In this document: positions 21,194 through 32,980 of the stretch, in pieces | Layout: each line of letters begins with the position of its first letter | Position numbering within the stretch: position 1 is the first letter of the stretch | Assembly (NCBI GenBank): GCA_029721435.1 | Contig: CM056577.1 | Coordinates: 30,596,719 to 30,660,718 of the forward strand | Reading direction: 5' to 3' | DNA length: 64,000 bases | Origin: Gymnothorax reevesii | Taxonomy: Eukaryota > Chordata > Actinopteri > Anguilliformes > Muraenidae | Notes under the pieces: generated by a model | The model's input: only the letters and a program-made list of their open reading frames with translations | Databases searched by the model: none | Told to the model about the DNA's origin: nothing | Position numbers and translations under genes: made by a program

Positions 21194-22820
21194 CACTCAA
21201 CAAAAATATAAACGCAACACTTCTGTTTTTGCTCCCATTTGTCATGAGATGGACTCAAAGATCTAAAATTCATTCCAGATACACGATATTACCATTTCTC
21301 TCAAACATTGTTCACAAATCTGTCTAAATGTGTAATAAAGAGCACTTTTGCTTTGCTAAGACAATCTATTCCACCTCACAGGTGTGCCACATCAACATGC
21401 TCATCAGACACCATGATTAGTGCACAGGCGTACCTTATACTGCCCACAATAAAAGGCCACTCTGAAATGTGCAGTTTTGTCTCACAGCAAAATGCCACAG
21501 ATGGCACAAGCATTGAGAGAGCGTGCAATTGGCATGCTGACAGCAGGAATGTCAACCAGATCTGTTGCTCGGGCATTGAATGTTCATTTCTCCACCATAA
21601 GCCGTCTCCAAAGGCGTTTCAGAGAATATGGCAGTACATCAAACCGGCCTCACAACCGCAGACCACGTGTAACCACACCAGCCCAGGACCTCCACATCCA
21701 GCAGGTTCACCTCCAAGATCGTCTGACACCAGCTACTCAGACAGCTGCTGAAACAATTGGTTTGCAAAACCAAAAAATTTCTGCACAAACTGTCAGAAAC
21801 CGTCTCAGGGAAGCTCAACATGCTCGTCGTCCTCATTGGGGTCTTAACCTGACTCCAGATCGTCGCTGTAACAGACACGAGTGGGCAAATGCTCACATTT
21901 GATGGTGTCTGGCACGTTGGAGAGGTGTTCTCTTCACGGATGAATCTCGGTTTACATTGTTCAGGGCAGATGGCAGACAGCGTGTGTGGCGTCGTGTGGA
22001 TGAGTGCTTTGCCGATGTCAATGCTGTGGATCGAGTGGCCCATGGTAATGGTGGGGTTATGGTATGGGCAGGCATCTGTTATGGACGAAGAACACAGGTG
22101 CATTTTATTGATGGCATTTTGAATGCATAGAGATACCGTGATGAGATCCTGAGGCCCATTGTTGTGCCATACATCCATGAACATCACCTCATGTTCCAGC
22201 AAGATAATGCACGGCCCCATGTTGCAAGGATCTGTACACAATTCTTGGAAGCTGAAAATGTCCCAGTTCTTGCATGGCCAGCATACTCACCGGACATGTC
22301 ACCCATTGAGCATGTTTGGGATGTGCTTGACCGGCGTATACGACAGCGCGTACCAGTTCCCACTAATATCCAGCAACTTCGCACAGCCATTGAAGAGGAG
22401 TGGACCAACATTCCACAGGCCACAATTGACAATCTGATAAACTCTATGCGAAGAAGATGTGTTGCATTGCATGAGGCAAATGGTGGTCACACCAGATACT
22501 GACTGGTTCTGAGTCCCCAGACCCCCAATAAAGCAAAAACTGCACATTTCAGGGTGGCCTTTTATTGTGGACAGTCTAAGGTACACCTGTGCACTAATCA
22601 TGGTATCTGATGAGCATCTTGATGTGGCACACCTGTGAGGTGGGATGGATTGTCTCAGCAAAGCAAAAGTGCTCACTATAACACATTTAGACAGATTTGT
22701 GAACAATGTTTGAGAGAAATGGTAATATTGTGTATCTGGAATGAATTTTAGATCTTTGAGTCCATCTCATGACAAATGGGAGCAAAAACAAAAGTGTTGC
22801 GTTTATATTTTTGTTGAGTG
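21194..22820 (+). mobile_element. Tc1-family transposon with TIRs of about 285 bp
   Basis: The element is bounded by TA (21192-21193 and 22821-22822). The ends begin cactcaacaaaaatataaac and are near-identical inverted repeats extending about 285 bp, to the cctgaaatgtgcagtttt words on both sides. The high similarity of the two arms suggests a fairly recent insertion. A single transposase frame lies between them on the plus strand. No other element interrupts it. Confidence 0.95.
21492..22502 (+). pseudogene. Tc1 transposase with two premature stops
   Basis: This is a DD34E transposase that would mobilise the enclosing element. From the ATG of MPQMAQALRERAIGML the frame runs 336 codons to a natural stop, the usual Tc1 length. 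Domains in order: a first helix-turn-helix (MSTRSVARALNVHFSTISRL, residues about 19-38), a basic hinge (NRRPRVTT), a second DNA-binding part (ISAQTVRNRLRE), then the catalytic core with Asp in FTDESRF, Asp in FQQDNARPH and Glu in SPIEHVW, spaced for DD34E. All three catalytic residues are present. Two in-frame stops break it: TGA at 21900 just before WCLARW, and TAG at 22128 within ILNA-RYRDE. Each could arise by one C-to-T change. There are no frameshifts. It is a recently dead gene. Confidence 0.95.
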
Positions 22821-22822
22821 TA

Positions 22823-24082
22823 TCTTTATCACCAATATGGCCTGTGGTATTACTGTGTAGAGACTTTTATTGCATTTTAAGCTGTGAAACATTTTTGACA
22901 TTACGCGTTGTCTTTACATTATCGGTTATAACATGGCCTGTCTTGACTGAAGAAAGAGTAGACTACGATTTTCAATTAAAGAATAGGAAAGATCGAACGA
23001 TTCGATTTATAAGACCCATGACGAATGATGTTTTATTACACAACTTAGGTACATTTCCCTGAGCCCAGCTTAGGCGTATTTTTGACTCTCAACTTTGCCT
23101 GAGATTGTACGTGTGTGTGGGGAGGGGAAATTGCTCAACTTTACGTTCCGTTCTTAATACTTCGCCAAACTGAATACTTAGTGTAACGTTGATTAATTCT
23201 GTATGGCGTGGTGCTGTAGCGAGCCAGATAGGTACCACTCTTACAACTAAGTTATCTGTACTGAGCAGTTCTCACAAATAGTCTATTAGGGATGATATGC
23301 ATGTACTGATGATGTACTGCAAATGTGTCATGATCTGCAGTTAATACAAATTTTAAGTTTGTGTACATCGTGTTTAGGATTTGTAGCAGTGACCGTGCAA
23401 AGATCAGGGCAAAATGTCAATGTTTTATTGGACAGAGTTGGAATGTTCATTCTTGAATACACAGTGATAATTATTTGATTTTACCATCGGCGTGAATTCT
23501 CAGCGTGACTATTTCATGGAGTGCAGACAGCAGAGTGGCAGTGTCTTTTGGCCATCAGTTTCCCGAGGCAGCGCTTTGCGTTTCAAAACGCTTGCGGTGC
23601 TAGATATGACTCGGTCACCTCCGGTCACGGTTGTCCGATGGCGCTCGAGATGCCGAATGGATTGAAACAGGAGGGGAGGGGATGGATCGAGAGGGTAACC
23701 TCCTCCGCTGCGTCTTTTCTTTGAAAGCACACCGGGCGTTTTCCTGCCAGCTGCTCGAGAGAGGTTCGGCAGCTGCTGTGCCGCAGCCACACCATCAATC
23801 AGCGTCCCGCTGGAACCGTGACTACTGCAACTGTGGCGAGCGCATCCTGAATGGGGACCGTGGGGTTTTACTGATTCATGATTTGGTACTTCCTTGAGGT
23901 TCATAAGTGCTAATGCACACATGCAGAGGCGTTAATAGAATGGCATGACGCTCCGTATGAGTTCAGATTTTTTATTTAGCCTTGTAAACATTCAACAATA
24001 TTAAGTCGACATTACAAATATATTGGGATATTTACGCCCACCTGCTAAAATGTTGTACAGTCTGTCAGTATTGTTATTTTGT
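22823..24082. other. Unassigned sequence, CpG-rich at 23480-23900
   Basis: No transposon termini are seen. The CpG-rich portion keeps overlapping frames open on both strands (for example 23509-23922, minus), but none shows a domain, a start context or exon signals that convince me. It could be a regulatory or promoter-like segment. Confidence 0.3.
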
Positions 24083-24086
24083 TTAA

Positions 24087-26493
24087 AGGAGACCTATTAT
24101 GCTGATCCTTCTTTTAATACATATACGTAATGTTATAATGTTGGTTGTCCATAATCAACCTCTGAAAAGTTTCCAAACATAAGATACAGGGGTTTTGCCG
24201 TAATCCAAGAAAGTGATTAGGTGAACGTGATTTCCTCACTGAACAGCTCCTGCCGAGATCTTCACGAGGTCTGGGCAAAACCTCACGTCAGGTTGTGCCG
24301 TCCAATTAGTACAGACCTAGCCAACTAAGCTAATGAGTTTGGAGGGGCTTGCAGGCCCTCTAATGATAATTAGCACTAACAACTGGCCTCAAACGCAGGC
24401 TTTGTAAAATATCTGAAAATAAAGCCTGTAGTGCTTGCGACTGTCAGTGACTCACAAGCTATGTTTCCATCCACTTGTCAATCGAATTATCTGAAGTTCG
24501 CCAAAAATATTCATGCGAATAAAGCTGGTGAAAAATATGTTTCTGTAATGGCATTCAAGAGAATAAAAAGTAGTGCATAATGACGCCACATGCTTTATGG
24601 GATCAAATTAGTGTATCGAGTACATTTCTTCCATTCATTTTCGCACTGAATCGCAGAACCTTCAAGGGAACAAAAGTATTTTTTTAGCCAACTAATTTAG
24701 CTGGTTAGCCAAAATGGATCGCGTTTACCAACAAATGACAATAGTTACATAAGGTGTAGTAGTGCTTAGGTGCCAGCTATTAGCAGCATGGCAGACCATT
24801 ATCAGAAGAAAACGACAGCATCAAAACACCGTCAAGATGCAGTAGCAGATTTATTCAGCGAATAACGTTTCCATCAGCATTTATCGCATAAGCCTTTTTC
24901 TGATCAAGAGAAAATCTGATGAGACGAACTTTACAAACTATGAGTTGATAGTCTTGAAATCAAGTCTAATTTCACTCCGTGAGGCATTTTAATTCATTAT
25001 TACTTAATTCCTATAAGAATGTGTGGATGGAAACATGGCTACAGATGCGGAACCAGTAGCTTCACAGCATAAGCCTACCCAACTGACGGCCTGTTGAAAT
25101 GTGGCTGTAGTACCGCAGCTAACGTAGCCAAGTTACGGTTGCTAATGTTTGTGTCCTAAATATGCAAGAGTAATATCAGGCGAAATTCAACAGAAGGTGT
25201 GGGCGAACATAAACTAAATTTGAAGAAAACTTTTTAGACTTGTTTGTAATTTGGATGCTTGGTACAACTGCCCCCCCTGTAACGGAAATTACTGTCAGTA
25301 AAACCTGTATTGCAGGGTAACATTTGTCCCTAGTTGCTATGACTGCTCGGTTATCGGCTACTGCCTGTTAGTTCGCGTGCTTGCAAATTAAAATGCTCCT
25401 GGTAACTTATAGGCAGTAATTATGATCTGTATGCTTGTGTTACTTCGCTGACCATCAATGTTGCAGTTCCGCCATAAAGTTGCCTGATTGTAGCCACTAC
25501 AATTGAAGCTAACCGGGGAGGTGCTGTATGTGTCTGCAGTTGAGCTGCTAGGGCTGCAGTTAGACCAGACCAGGTTTTGCAGAGCTTGTGGCGCACCTTC
25601 CATAACGCACCCAAATTTCCACGAGGAAACGCTGGTCATTCCGACGCAATGAGTAAACCATAACCACGGGCAATTTCTGAAAAAGCAGTTTAGCCTGGAG
25701 ATTTCACCCTTCCGTCATATACCAGCGCAGAAGCTGTTCGTTACTCCACGCTAACGACACACCACAGTTATGCACATGAACCAGGAGGTCCTAATACACA
25801 CCGAAGCAGTCCATAAGCTGTTGGTCCACTTTTAGCTGCTCGTCACTGTCCATGTTTCCCTCTAAACTCAGACCCACTGGATTTCTACGGTCTCCGGTCT
25901 ACACCTGGGTATGTTGACCCGTTCTACAAATATGTCTGTATGTGGTGGATTCTAGCTTTCCCTGAATCCTAGCTATAAAGTAGAAAAACCGCTGTACTAA
26001 CCACTGTTGCCGTAGCAAACTGTAGCCAATGGCAAATTCGAGCTTGAGCTGCCAGACTTTCGCACTGTGTCCTCCACTTTTGCCGCTGCATTTATTACAA
26101 CAAATTAATTTAAATAAATCTATATTCAAGTATAGCGTTAGATTTTGGAATTTCCCCGCCGATTCTTTATCAGATGGCAGCCATGTCTCACGTTTTACTC
26201 TTGGGAGGTGGACCTGCGAAACTGCGTTCTGCAGCCTCGTCCCGTCCAACTCCGCCCTCCACAGAGCTGGCCAGTCAGAAGAAAGTGGGCACACGGGGAG
26301 TGGGGGCCATAGCAGAAGAGCCACCCCAATGAGGCTTTTCAGGCAGAGACTAAATGGACTACAAATGAGGTTATTTGAGGATGGCAGTATGAGCTAAATA
26401 AGGACGCTGTTTTGGACTTTGAACAATCAGGAGTACTCTAGGGGAGTCCAAGATCAAAATATAACCTTGTAAATATAGCAAAATAGGTCCCCT
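24087..26493. mobile_element. TTAA-flanked DNA element (Kolobok/piggyBac-type), non-autonomous
   Basis: TTAA precedes (24083-24086) and follows (26494-26497) the element. The ends are short inverted repeats: aggagacctattatgc on the left and the complement of aggggacctattttgc on the right. TTAA duplications are typical of Kolobok and piggyBac elements, and I cannot decide between them. No transposase is recognisable in the 2.4 kb interior; the minus frame 25899-26324 lacks motifs. Another element appears to be nested at 24459-25042. Confidence 0.6.
24459..25042. mobile_element. Nested MITE-like element with GTTTCCATCCA ends
   Basis: The left end (agctatgtttccatccactt) and the right end (tgtggatggaaacatggcta) are inverted copies. 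The block lies wholly inside the TTAA-flanked element, so it inserted later or was carried as cargo. No clear target duplication is seen. It is non-coding. Confidence 0.5.
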
Positions 26494-26497
26494 TTAA

Positions 26498-27499
26498 AAT
26501 GGTTGCGATTCCTGTTATCACTCAACACTGGTGTAAATGCTTTTAAATTAAAGCTGATAGTTTGTCCTTTAACCTCATATTGATTTTTTTTGGTCTCAAT
26601 TTTCTGGAGTACATTTCCCAGACAAAACCAAATCACATCACACAGCAAATACTGATGGAATGCAGTGTACGTATGCAGTCCTGAAAATGCCTAGTGCTGA
26701 ATGTGTAATGCTTTTTTCTGTTGAAAATGTTAACGAGTACAGAGGATCTTAGTGGAAATATTTGCTTCTGAATTGATTGAATGCAATTTGTGCTCATGGC
26801 ATGGCGGCTCGAGAATGTAAGTCTTTTTACAAAAATTTCAAGGTCACAAGCGAGGGGGGATCTTTGCCCTTTTTCAATTTACTGCTCGACCATTGGCACT
26901 TCCATGTATAATGATCTATTTTCATTCAGTTTTAGATTAATCTTTTAGGTTGTAACATTGCTTGAGGCAGTTTTAAAAAGGTCACGGTGAATTGGCTGAG
27001 TGTGAGTGTGTGTTTGTGTAAGTGTTAAGACCCGTAATGTCATCCTTACCTTACCTCGCCTCTTTGCGCTTAGTTATGCATAAGGCTGCCACACGATTCC
27101 ACCAATCATTTCTGTCCTTAACAAGGACCCGGACCCTCTCCCACGACCTCCAGCCTGCATCATCCTTCTCCTTTTCGATCGTTCGCCGCCGTAATGTCAT
27201 CCCTGCAGTCAAATTATTTTGTCTTCTTGCTTAGTTTGATACAAACCGTTTAAAATCTGTTACAGAAATCCCAGATATCTGCCTAATTCATGATCTTTAA
27301 CCGCTCAAACCCAACCAGGAGTACATACTCTGTGAAGTGACTGAGGGGCAAGTGATGTAAGAAAGGTTTGGATGGGAACACTTTTTTTAAAGCTTTTTTT
27401 ACTGTTTGGCTGACTTTAAATTCGGGGGAAAATGAATTTAGGTATTTGAATCCTTAATTTGTGGATCCTTAATCATGCAGGAATTGAAGCCTTTTCGTT
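26498..27499. other. Unassigned sequence
   Basis: No features are recognised apart from a short duplicated word (cgtaatgtcatcc at about 27033 and 27191) around an open frame without motifs (27022-27234). Confidence 0.4.
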
Positions 27500-28341
27500 C
27501 ACTACCAGTCAAAAGTTTTAGGACACCCCAAGTTTTCGAGTTTTTTATTGAAAATTATGCAGTTACATTCCAATGAATAGCTTGAAATGGTACAAGGGTG
27601 AAGTGGTGAACTGTCAGAAGTTTTAAACAAAAAGTAAGGTTACCCATGCTTTTTGTACGCCATTGAGTGGGTGATAGGATGGTTCCTCAGTGTGTGGCAA
27701 CAACTGTCAAACATGTAGGAGGTAGTGTGATGGTCCTGGGGCTGTTTTGCTGGATCCAGGGTCGATGACTTGTACAGTGAAAGGCACCCTGAACCAAAAC
27801 GGCTACAACAGTATTCTGCAGCGCCATGCAGTACCCTCTGGTGTTCGCCTAGTTGGTCAGGGGTTCATCCTTCAGCAAGATACTGACCCAAAACGTGACT
27901 CCAAACTCTGCCAGAACCACCTTAGGAAAAAAGAGTAAGATGGTAAGCTTGAAAACAAGGAGCGGCCCGCACAGTCCCCAGACTTAAACCCCATTGAGAT
28001 GGTGTGGGATGAACTGGACAGAAGAGTGAAAGCAAAGCAACCTACAAGTGCAACATCTGCAACAGAGATGGGAAAAACGTCCTGAGGAATATTTGATTTC
28101 CATTGTAGAAGGAATGCCACCAGTGTGTTCATCTGTTATATCTGCCAAAGGTGGGTACTTTGAGTCAAAAGTTTAAAATACATTTTGGTTTATAAATTGA
28201 CTCCATGATTTGCTTTTTAACTTTGATTGTGAATTTGTTCTATCATGTCTATGCTTTCATTCCAGAGTACAATGAAAGTGCATAATTTTCAATAAAAAAA
28301 TAGGAAAAGTTGGGGTGTCCTAAAACTTTTGACTGGTAATG
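27500..28341 (+). mobile_element. Internally deleted Tc1 element
   Basis: Inverted ends match: cactaccagtcaaaagtttt aggacacccc on the left and its complement on the right, followed by TA (28342-28343). The TA expected on the left is mutated (gtt). At 842 bp it is about half the usual length, because the front of the transposase gene is missing. Confidence 0.85.
27660..28150 (+). pseudogene. Tc1 transposase relic, C-terminal part
   Basis: Only the catalytic half is left, split over frames. Recognisable pieces are the GGSVMVLGLFCW block (about 27720), FILQQDTDPK with the second catalytic Asp (about 27866), and SPDLNPIEMVWDELDRRVKAKQ with the Glu (about 27978). DNA-binding domains and the first Asp are absent. 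It is not functional. Confidence 0.85.
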
Positions 28342-28343
28342 TA

Positions 28344-29015
28344 CTTGGTGTCACTACTCAAATACTTGTGGACTGTATGCTGTCACATACCAGTCTTGTT
28401 ACAGTTCACCATCTCCTGCATAATGCAGCGAAGGCGGTTCTACTTTTCACCATTCTTTTGGCAGTTCTACTTTTGGTGGCGACACTAGCAAGCACCTCAA
28501 ATCCTGTGGTCGCTGGGCAGATGAGCTTTGCTGCCCGGTTACTGACTGTTATAATTCTTGCTGAATGATACTAGAGAGGAAGTGAATATATGTAGGACAT
28601 TTACTTTTGGCAGAGTGTGTGATCCTGCCAGCTGAGTCCAGTGTAATTGTGAACAAGCTTACCTCTTAGGCACATTTCCTAAGTGCCTCACATCTGACCG
28701 GACAGAACAGGGGCCAGTTTTTGTCAGGTTATGAGCCAGCCTCCTGGGCCCCGACAGTGGTCCTAATCTTACTGTCCTTTTACCAGGGCTTGAACCGACA
28801 ACCTTCTGAGCTCACGACCCTTGAGTCACTCAAGCATCTGAGTAACTTCACGACTTTGCCCTGCCCTGTCCTAAGATGCTGCAGGAATCAGATTTCCCCT
28901 GTATACATTGGCAATTTATCTTCTGCCACAAAGAGGAGTGGGGGATATTGCAATGAAGCTCGTCTGTTAGCCCTTTCATTCGTCTGTCTGTAAGTCTGGA
29001 TAAGTTGGATCGTGT
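28344..29015. other. Mostly unassigned; possible tRNA-derived SINE piece
   Basis: On the minus strand around 28780-28810 the sequence ggttgtcggttcaagccctg resembles a B box (GGTTCRANNCC) of a tRNA-derived SINE. The matching A box is not clear. A second piece (28915-28990, with cgtctgtctgtaagtctgg) resembles 62290-62370, indicating a dispersed repeat. Confidence 0.3.
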
Positions 29016-29037
29016 TTTTTTTTTTTTTTTTTTTTAA
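29016..29037. repeat. Poly(T) tract
   Basis: About 21 T in a row; it could be the poly(A) tail of an antisense retroposed sequence, but no parent is recognised. Confidence 0.9.
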
Positions 29038-29639
29038 CTAGTTCATCTAGATGATTGAAATTTTGTTTGTGTTGTTTACTTGTCATGACCTTGATTGGGT
29101 TTGAAAATGGCATTCCATGGCAGTGGGGGATATTGATGACATCATCTTTTTGTTGTTTATTAGTTGTGGTCACAAATCAGTCTCGTCCCTGGTTTAGTGT
29201 GTGGTCCGCTGTTTGGGAATGGTGGTTGTAAATCCAGCTCCTTCTCCTTCGGGCAGTTTTTTTTGCCATTAAACGGCTCGGCTCACATCAATTGACTTGG
29301 CTCTAAATTTCTTTAAAGCCTATTTTTCTTTCGGTTAAATCGTCAGAAGTACTACCCTAAATACCAGCTTTGTGATGCTTATGACATACTGTTTTTGCTG
29401 ACACTGACTGTTCAGATATACAACCCCAATTCCGAAATAGTTGGGACGAAGTGTAAATTGTGAATAAAATCAAAATGCAATGACTTTCAGATCACATGAG
29501 CCAATATCTTATTTACAACAGAACATAGATAACATTTCAAATGTTGAAACTGAGACATTTTACATTTTTATCCACAAAATGAGCTTATTTCAAATTTTCT
29601 GGCTGCAACAGGTCTCAAAAAAGTTGAGTAACAGCAGTT

Positions 29640-31335
29640 ATGTTGTTAGGTACGCGTCCTGCGTCCCTGATGCAAATCTGAAAGGACGCAGTAAATTCAC
29701 TGTCCATGCGTCCCAAGGACGCACCTCATTTTACCCATGAAAAACGATACTTTGGGTCGATTTCACAAAAGCCTTTTGAGGTTTACACGAGGAGAACTTT
29801 CTCAATCGCGCGTTTAGCATGAGTTTAATTTTAACCACCGTTTCACGAGGAGCAACTGTCCGCGTGCGTCTAAATATTTTAAACGCCCGCGGTTAAAATA
29901 ACAAAAGAAAACGCAAACGCTCGTGAGGGTATGTTTACCTCGTGAAAACTACAACCACAGATTGATTTGCCCCTAAATAAGTGACGCCGCCCTGCCTTCA
30001 TCTGGTTGCCTGGTAGATTTTGAGCAAGACCCGCGCCTTTTCTGGAAAAGAAATGCATGAATAAAATAAATGAAATGAATGTATAAATTATTTGCTTTCT
30101 TCAGTTTCTTATTCACTTAACAGAGCGGTTTTTCAAGGCCACGTTTTTCATTTCCATCTAAGTTTACTTTTTCAAAAAAGGCTTCAGTGAATGAAGTCCG
30201 AACTGCATTTTTACTCTTCACTGATAATGAAAGCACAAATGAGCGTGTGAAATCACCACGCATGCCAAGGATGAGACAGTTTTGGTGAAGGATGCGTCTG
30301 ACGTCAGCATCTTACTCACGTCCACTGGACAAGCAAATGAAGTTTGACATTCATTGAAGCGAAGAGAAATTCTCGCCGTCTTTGCCGACATCTGTATTAA
30401 CCTGTAACGACAATTGGGAATGCCCATTATGTTATGTCAGGTTGTCATAACTTGACCGCACCTGTTCGGTCTGAGGGCTTAACGCAAGGTTATCCGTGTG
30501 CAGTTAAACGTGCGATGATCCCATCCTGAGAAATGGTGTTTAAGCGTTCATTTAGCTGTCCGCGTACAACGGCATTTTAACATGCGTTTAAAAATTAAAC
30601 TCGTGTTAGTTATACGCACGCTAAAATGCTTTTGTGAAATCGGTCCGTAGGGAACAACAACTCGTGTTTGAAATGACAGTAACTAGCGAAAGAAACCTCG
30701 CTGTCAGCCGACCAGACAAGCGCTGTGTCAACCCTCTCACCACAAACATATCTGCATCATTTTATCTTTGTCAACAGACTTTCCACTGTGTAAGTTGTTT
30801 AATTTTTGTGCTAAAAGTTTCACAGTGATTGACTCAGTTCATTTGATTTAGTTGACGTTCAGACAAGAAATTTTTTGTGTTATTTTGGTGACTATTTATT
30901 TGTTGACTCGGTCATGGTGATGAGCATATTTTGTTTATATGTTAAAATCAGCATTTTTTTTTTAATTGTTTATTTTGGTACTACAGACACCATTTTGTTT
31001 TCATTTGAATTTTAGTAATTTATTTTGGTGCTATTTACGTTGCAATAAAAATGCTATTTTATTAGAATTTTGTATGTCATGCCACTGTAACAGTTGTTTT
31101 GCAATCAACAATCAACTCTCATTTATTCGTTTAATTTCAGATACATTTTGAACATACATGAATATATCCCTTAATTATAACCATGTCATACCATACCACC
31201 ATCAAAGGAGTTCAACACTACAATTTAAGAAATAGAAAGAAATTATTTATTTCTTTGGGGACTCATTGAATTTCCCAGGGACCCACTGAAATCAACACCT
31301 GTGGGTCCCCGGGGCTCACTAAATTGAAAACCTAT
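29640..31335. mobile_element. Unclassified insertion inside the mariner element, possibly two layers
   Basis: Mariner sequence stops after the aaaaaagttgagtaac words and resumes at about 31335 with gcatcactggaaacaggc. Within the insert, 29753-30648 has its own inverted ends (gggtcgatttcacaaaagc and the complement of ggaccgatttcacaaaagc), the Harbinger terminal style, but matching 3-bp duplications were not found. The outer part begins with repeats of the gcgtcc word (29650-29725). No coding sequence is recognised. Confidence 0.5.
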
Positions 31336-31499
31336 CAGCATCACTGGAAACAGGCAAACAAGGGCTGAAAAAGCAAATAATACATAAGAGAATCTTTTGA
31401 AAGAACATTTAGTATGTAATTAAGTTAACTGGCATTAGGTGTGTAACATGATTGGCTATAAAAGGGATGTCTTATAGAGGCTGAGTCTCTCCAAAGTAA

Positions 31500-32137
31500 A
31501 GATGGTTAGAGGCTCTTCAACCTGTGAAGGTTTGCATAAAAAACTGTGAAATACTTTTAAAACAATGTTTGTCAACATCAAACTGCAAAGGCTTTGAAGA
31601 TCTCATCATCGACAGTGCATAACATCATCAAAAGATTCAGAGAAACTGGAAAAATCCCTGTGTGTAAGGGACAAGGCCGAAGACCTTTACTGGATGCCTG
31701 TGATTTTCGGGACCTCAGACGCCATGTTGCATCACTCACTGGCATGATTCTGCCAATGACCACAAGTGTCCTGTGATCAGACGAGTCCAAATTCCACATT
31801 CTTGTCGGAAATCATGGATGTTGTGTCCTCCGGGCTAAAGAGGAGAAAGACCACCCCTCCTGTTATCAGCGTTCAGTTCAAAAGCCAGTGTCTCTGATGG
31901 TATGGGGATGCATTAGTGCATATGGTGTTGGACACTTGCATGTTTAAAAAAGCACCATGAATGCTGAAAGGTAAATAAAGGTTTCAGAGCAACATATGCT
32001 CTCCTTCAGACGACATCTATTCCTGGGAAGGCCTTGTGTATTTCAGCAGGACAATGTAAAAACACATACTGCTGCTATTACAACAGCATGGCTTCGTAGT
32101 AGAAGAGTCCGTGTGCTGAACTGGCCTGCCTGCAGTC
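31500..32137 (+). pseudogene. Mariner-type transposase relic, main part
   Basis: A broken Tc1/mariner transposase, most similar in layout to the one at 11889-12992. Pieces in order: helix-turn-helix remnant with SSSTVHNIIKRFRETGKIPV (31600), the GRRPLLDAC hinge, a region with a deletion where the first catalytic Asp block (cagacgagtccaaattcca, 31778) survives out of frame, then VMVWGC-like sequence (31896), FQQDNVKTHTAAITTAWLRS with the second Asp (32041) and NWPACSP at the Harbinger insertion point. The gene continues at 35716. Confidence 0.85.
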
Positions 32138-32708
32138 CTGGGCCCGGATTCACAAAGCATCTTGTCTTACTGCTAAGAGTACCCCTAAGTTGTGCTAAAA
32201 CATTTTATGTAGGAGTAAAATCTTAAAAGTTATTCACAAAGCCGCTGAGAGCAACTTTTAGTTTAGAAAACTGGTAACTCCGAGAATAGGAGTCGCTCTG
32301 AGATAGGTGGGAGTAAATCTCCATTGCTATATATGACGTCAATTCTCATGCACGAGTCTTGGGACAATGAGCACGGTGATTGGCTGTTTGGTGACAGGGC
32401 GGCCCATTGAAAAATATCCCACATACAACCCATGGAGGAAAAAATGATGAAATAGTCCAAGCAGCTGGTTTGTCCCATAAAATAATAATATGTTGAGCAC
32501 TCCTAAAAATGCACTATGCGCAGTCCCCACATGTCATACATACATAGGAAAGCGATAGGGCCTAGTTGTAAAAACGCCAATAGCATAAAACGAGTCAATA
32601 ATAAAATGCATCATTTTCCCCAATAATTGGCAACTTATATTACCCAATGACAATATGTTGCGATCATTTAAATGACGAGCCGCTCAAGTTTGTTTGTCCT
32701 AAACTGTC

Positions 32709-32900
32709 ATGGATGAAAGTTCAAAAAGGACGCAAAAGCCCAACTGGAGCTACAACCGGTTACTGCTTCTGGCCAAGTTGGTTTTGGAGTGAAAGCAAGG
32801 GAATTTTGGCTCGGGGGTGAACAGCAGATCCTCGGACGACAGATGACTGCAAGAAGCGGTGTTATGGGCTGAGACTGCAGCCTATAAATGGGCTATCGTT
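32709..32900 (+). pseudogene. Harbinger Myb/SANT-like protein relic
   Basis: From an ATG the reading MDESSKRTQKPNWSYNRLLL then LAKLVLE, a stop, and GNFGSGVNSRSSDDR looks like the start of the trihelix or Myb-like DNA-binding protein that Harbinger elements encode next to their transposase. Known family members use it to bring the transposase to the nucleus and the ends. Stops and the loss of everything beyond about 60 codons make it a relic. It lies on the opposite strand from the transposase remnant, a divergent or convergent arrangement also found in the family. Recognition is by sequence style only. Confidence 0.5.
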
Positions 32901-32980
32901 TAAACAGGAACGCATATTAAGCTTGGTTTGTTATTTGTAGCCTGCAATTTAAATATGTATACAAAATATGACATAGGGTG

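Noticed and set aside
21639..22706. Minus-strand frames of up to 200 codons opposite the Tc1 gene
   Set aside because: Shadow frames of the plus-strand transposase, which explains the sequence fully.
23509..23922. 137-codon minus-strand frame in CpG-rich sequence
   Set aside because: Other frames on both strands are open as well, as expected in GC-rich DNA, and no motif was recognised.
25899..26324. 141-codon frame inside the TTAA element as its transposase
   Set aside because: No catalytic or DNA-binding motif of Kolobok or piggyBac transposases is visible, and the opposite strand is open too.
28780..28810. A tRNA gene
   Set aside because: Only a B-box-like word is seen; no A box, no cloverleaf and no acceptor stem. 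A SINE relic is more plausible.
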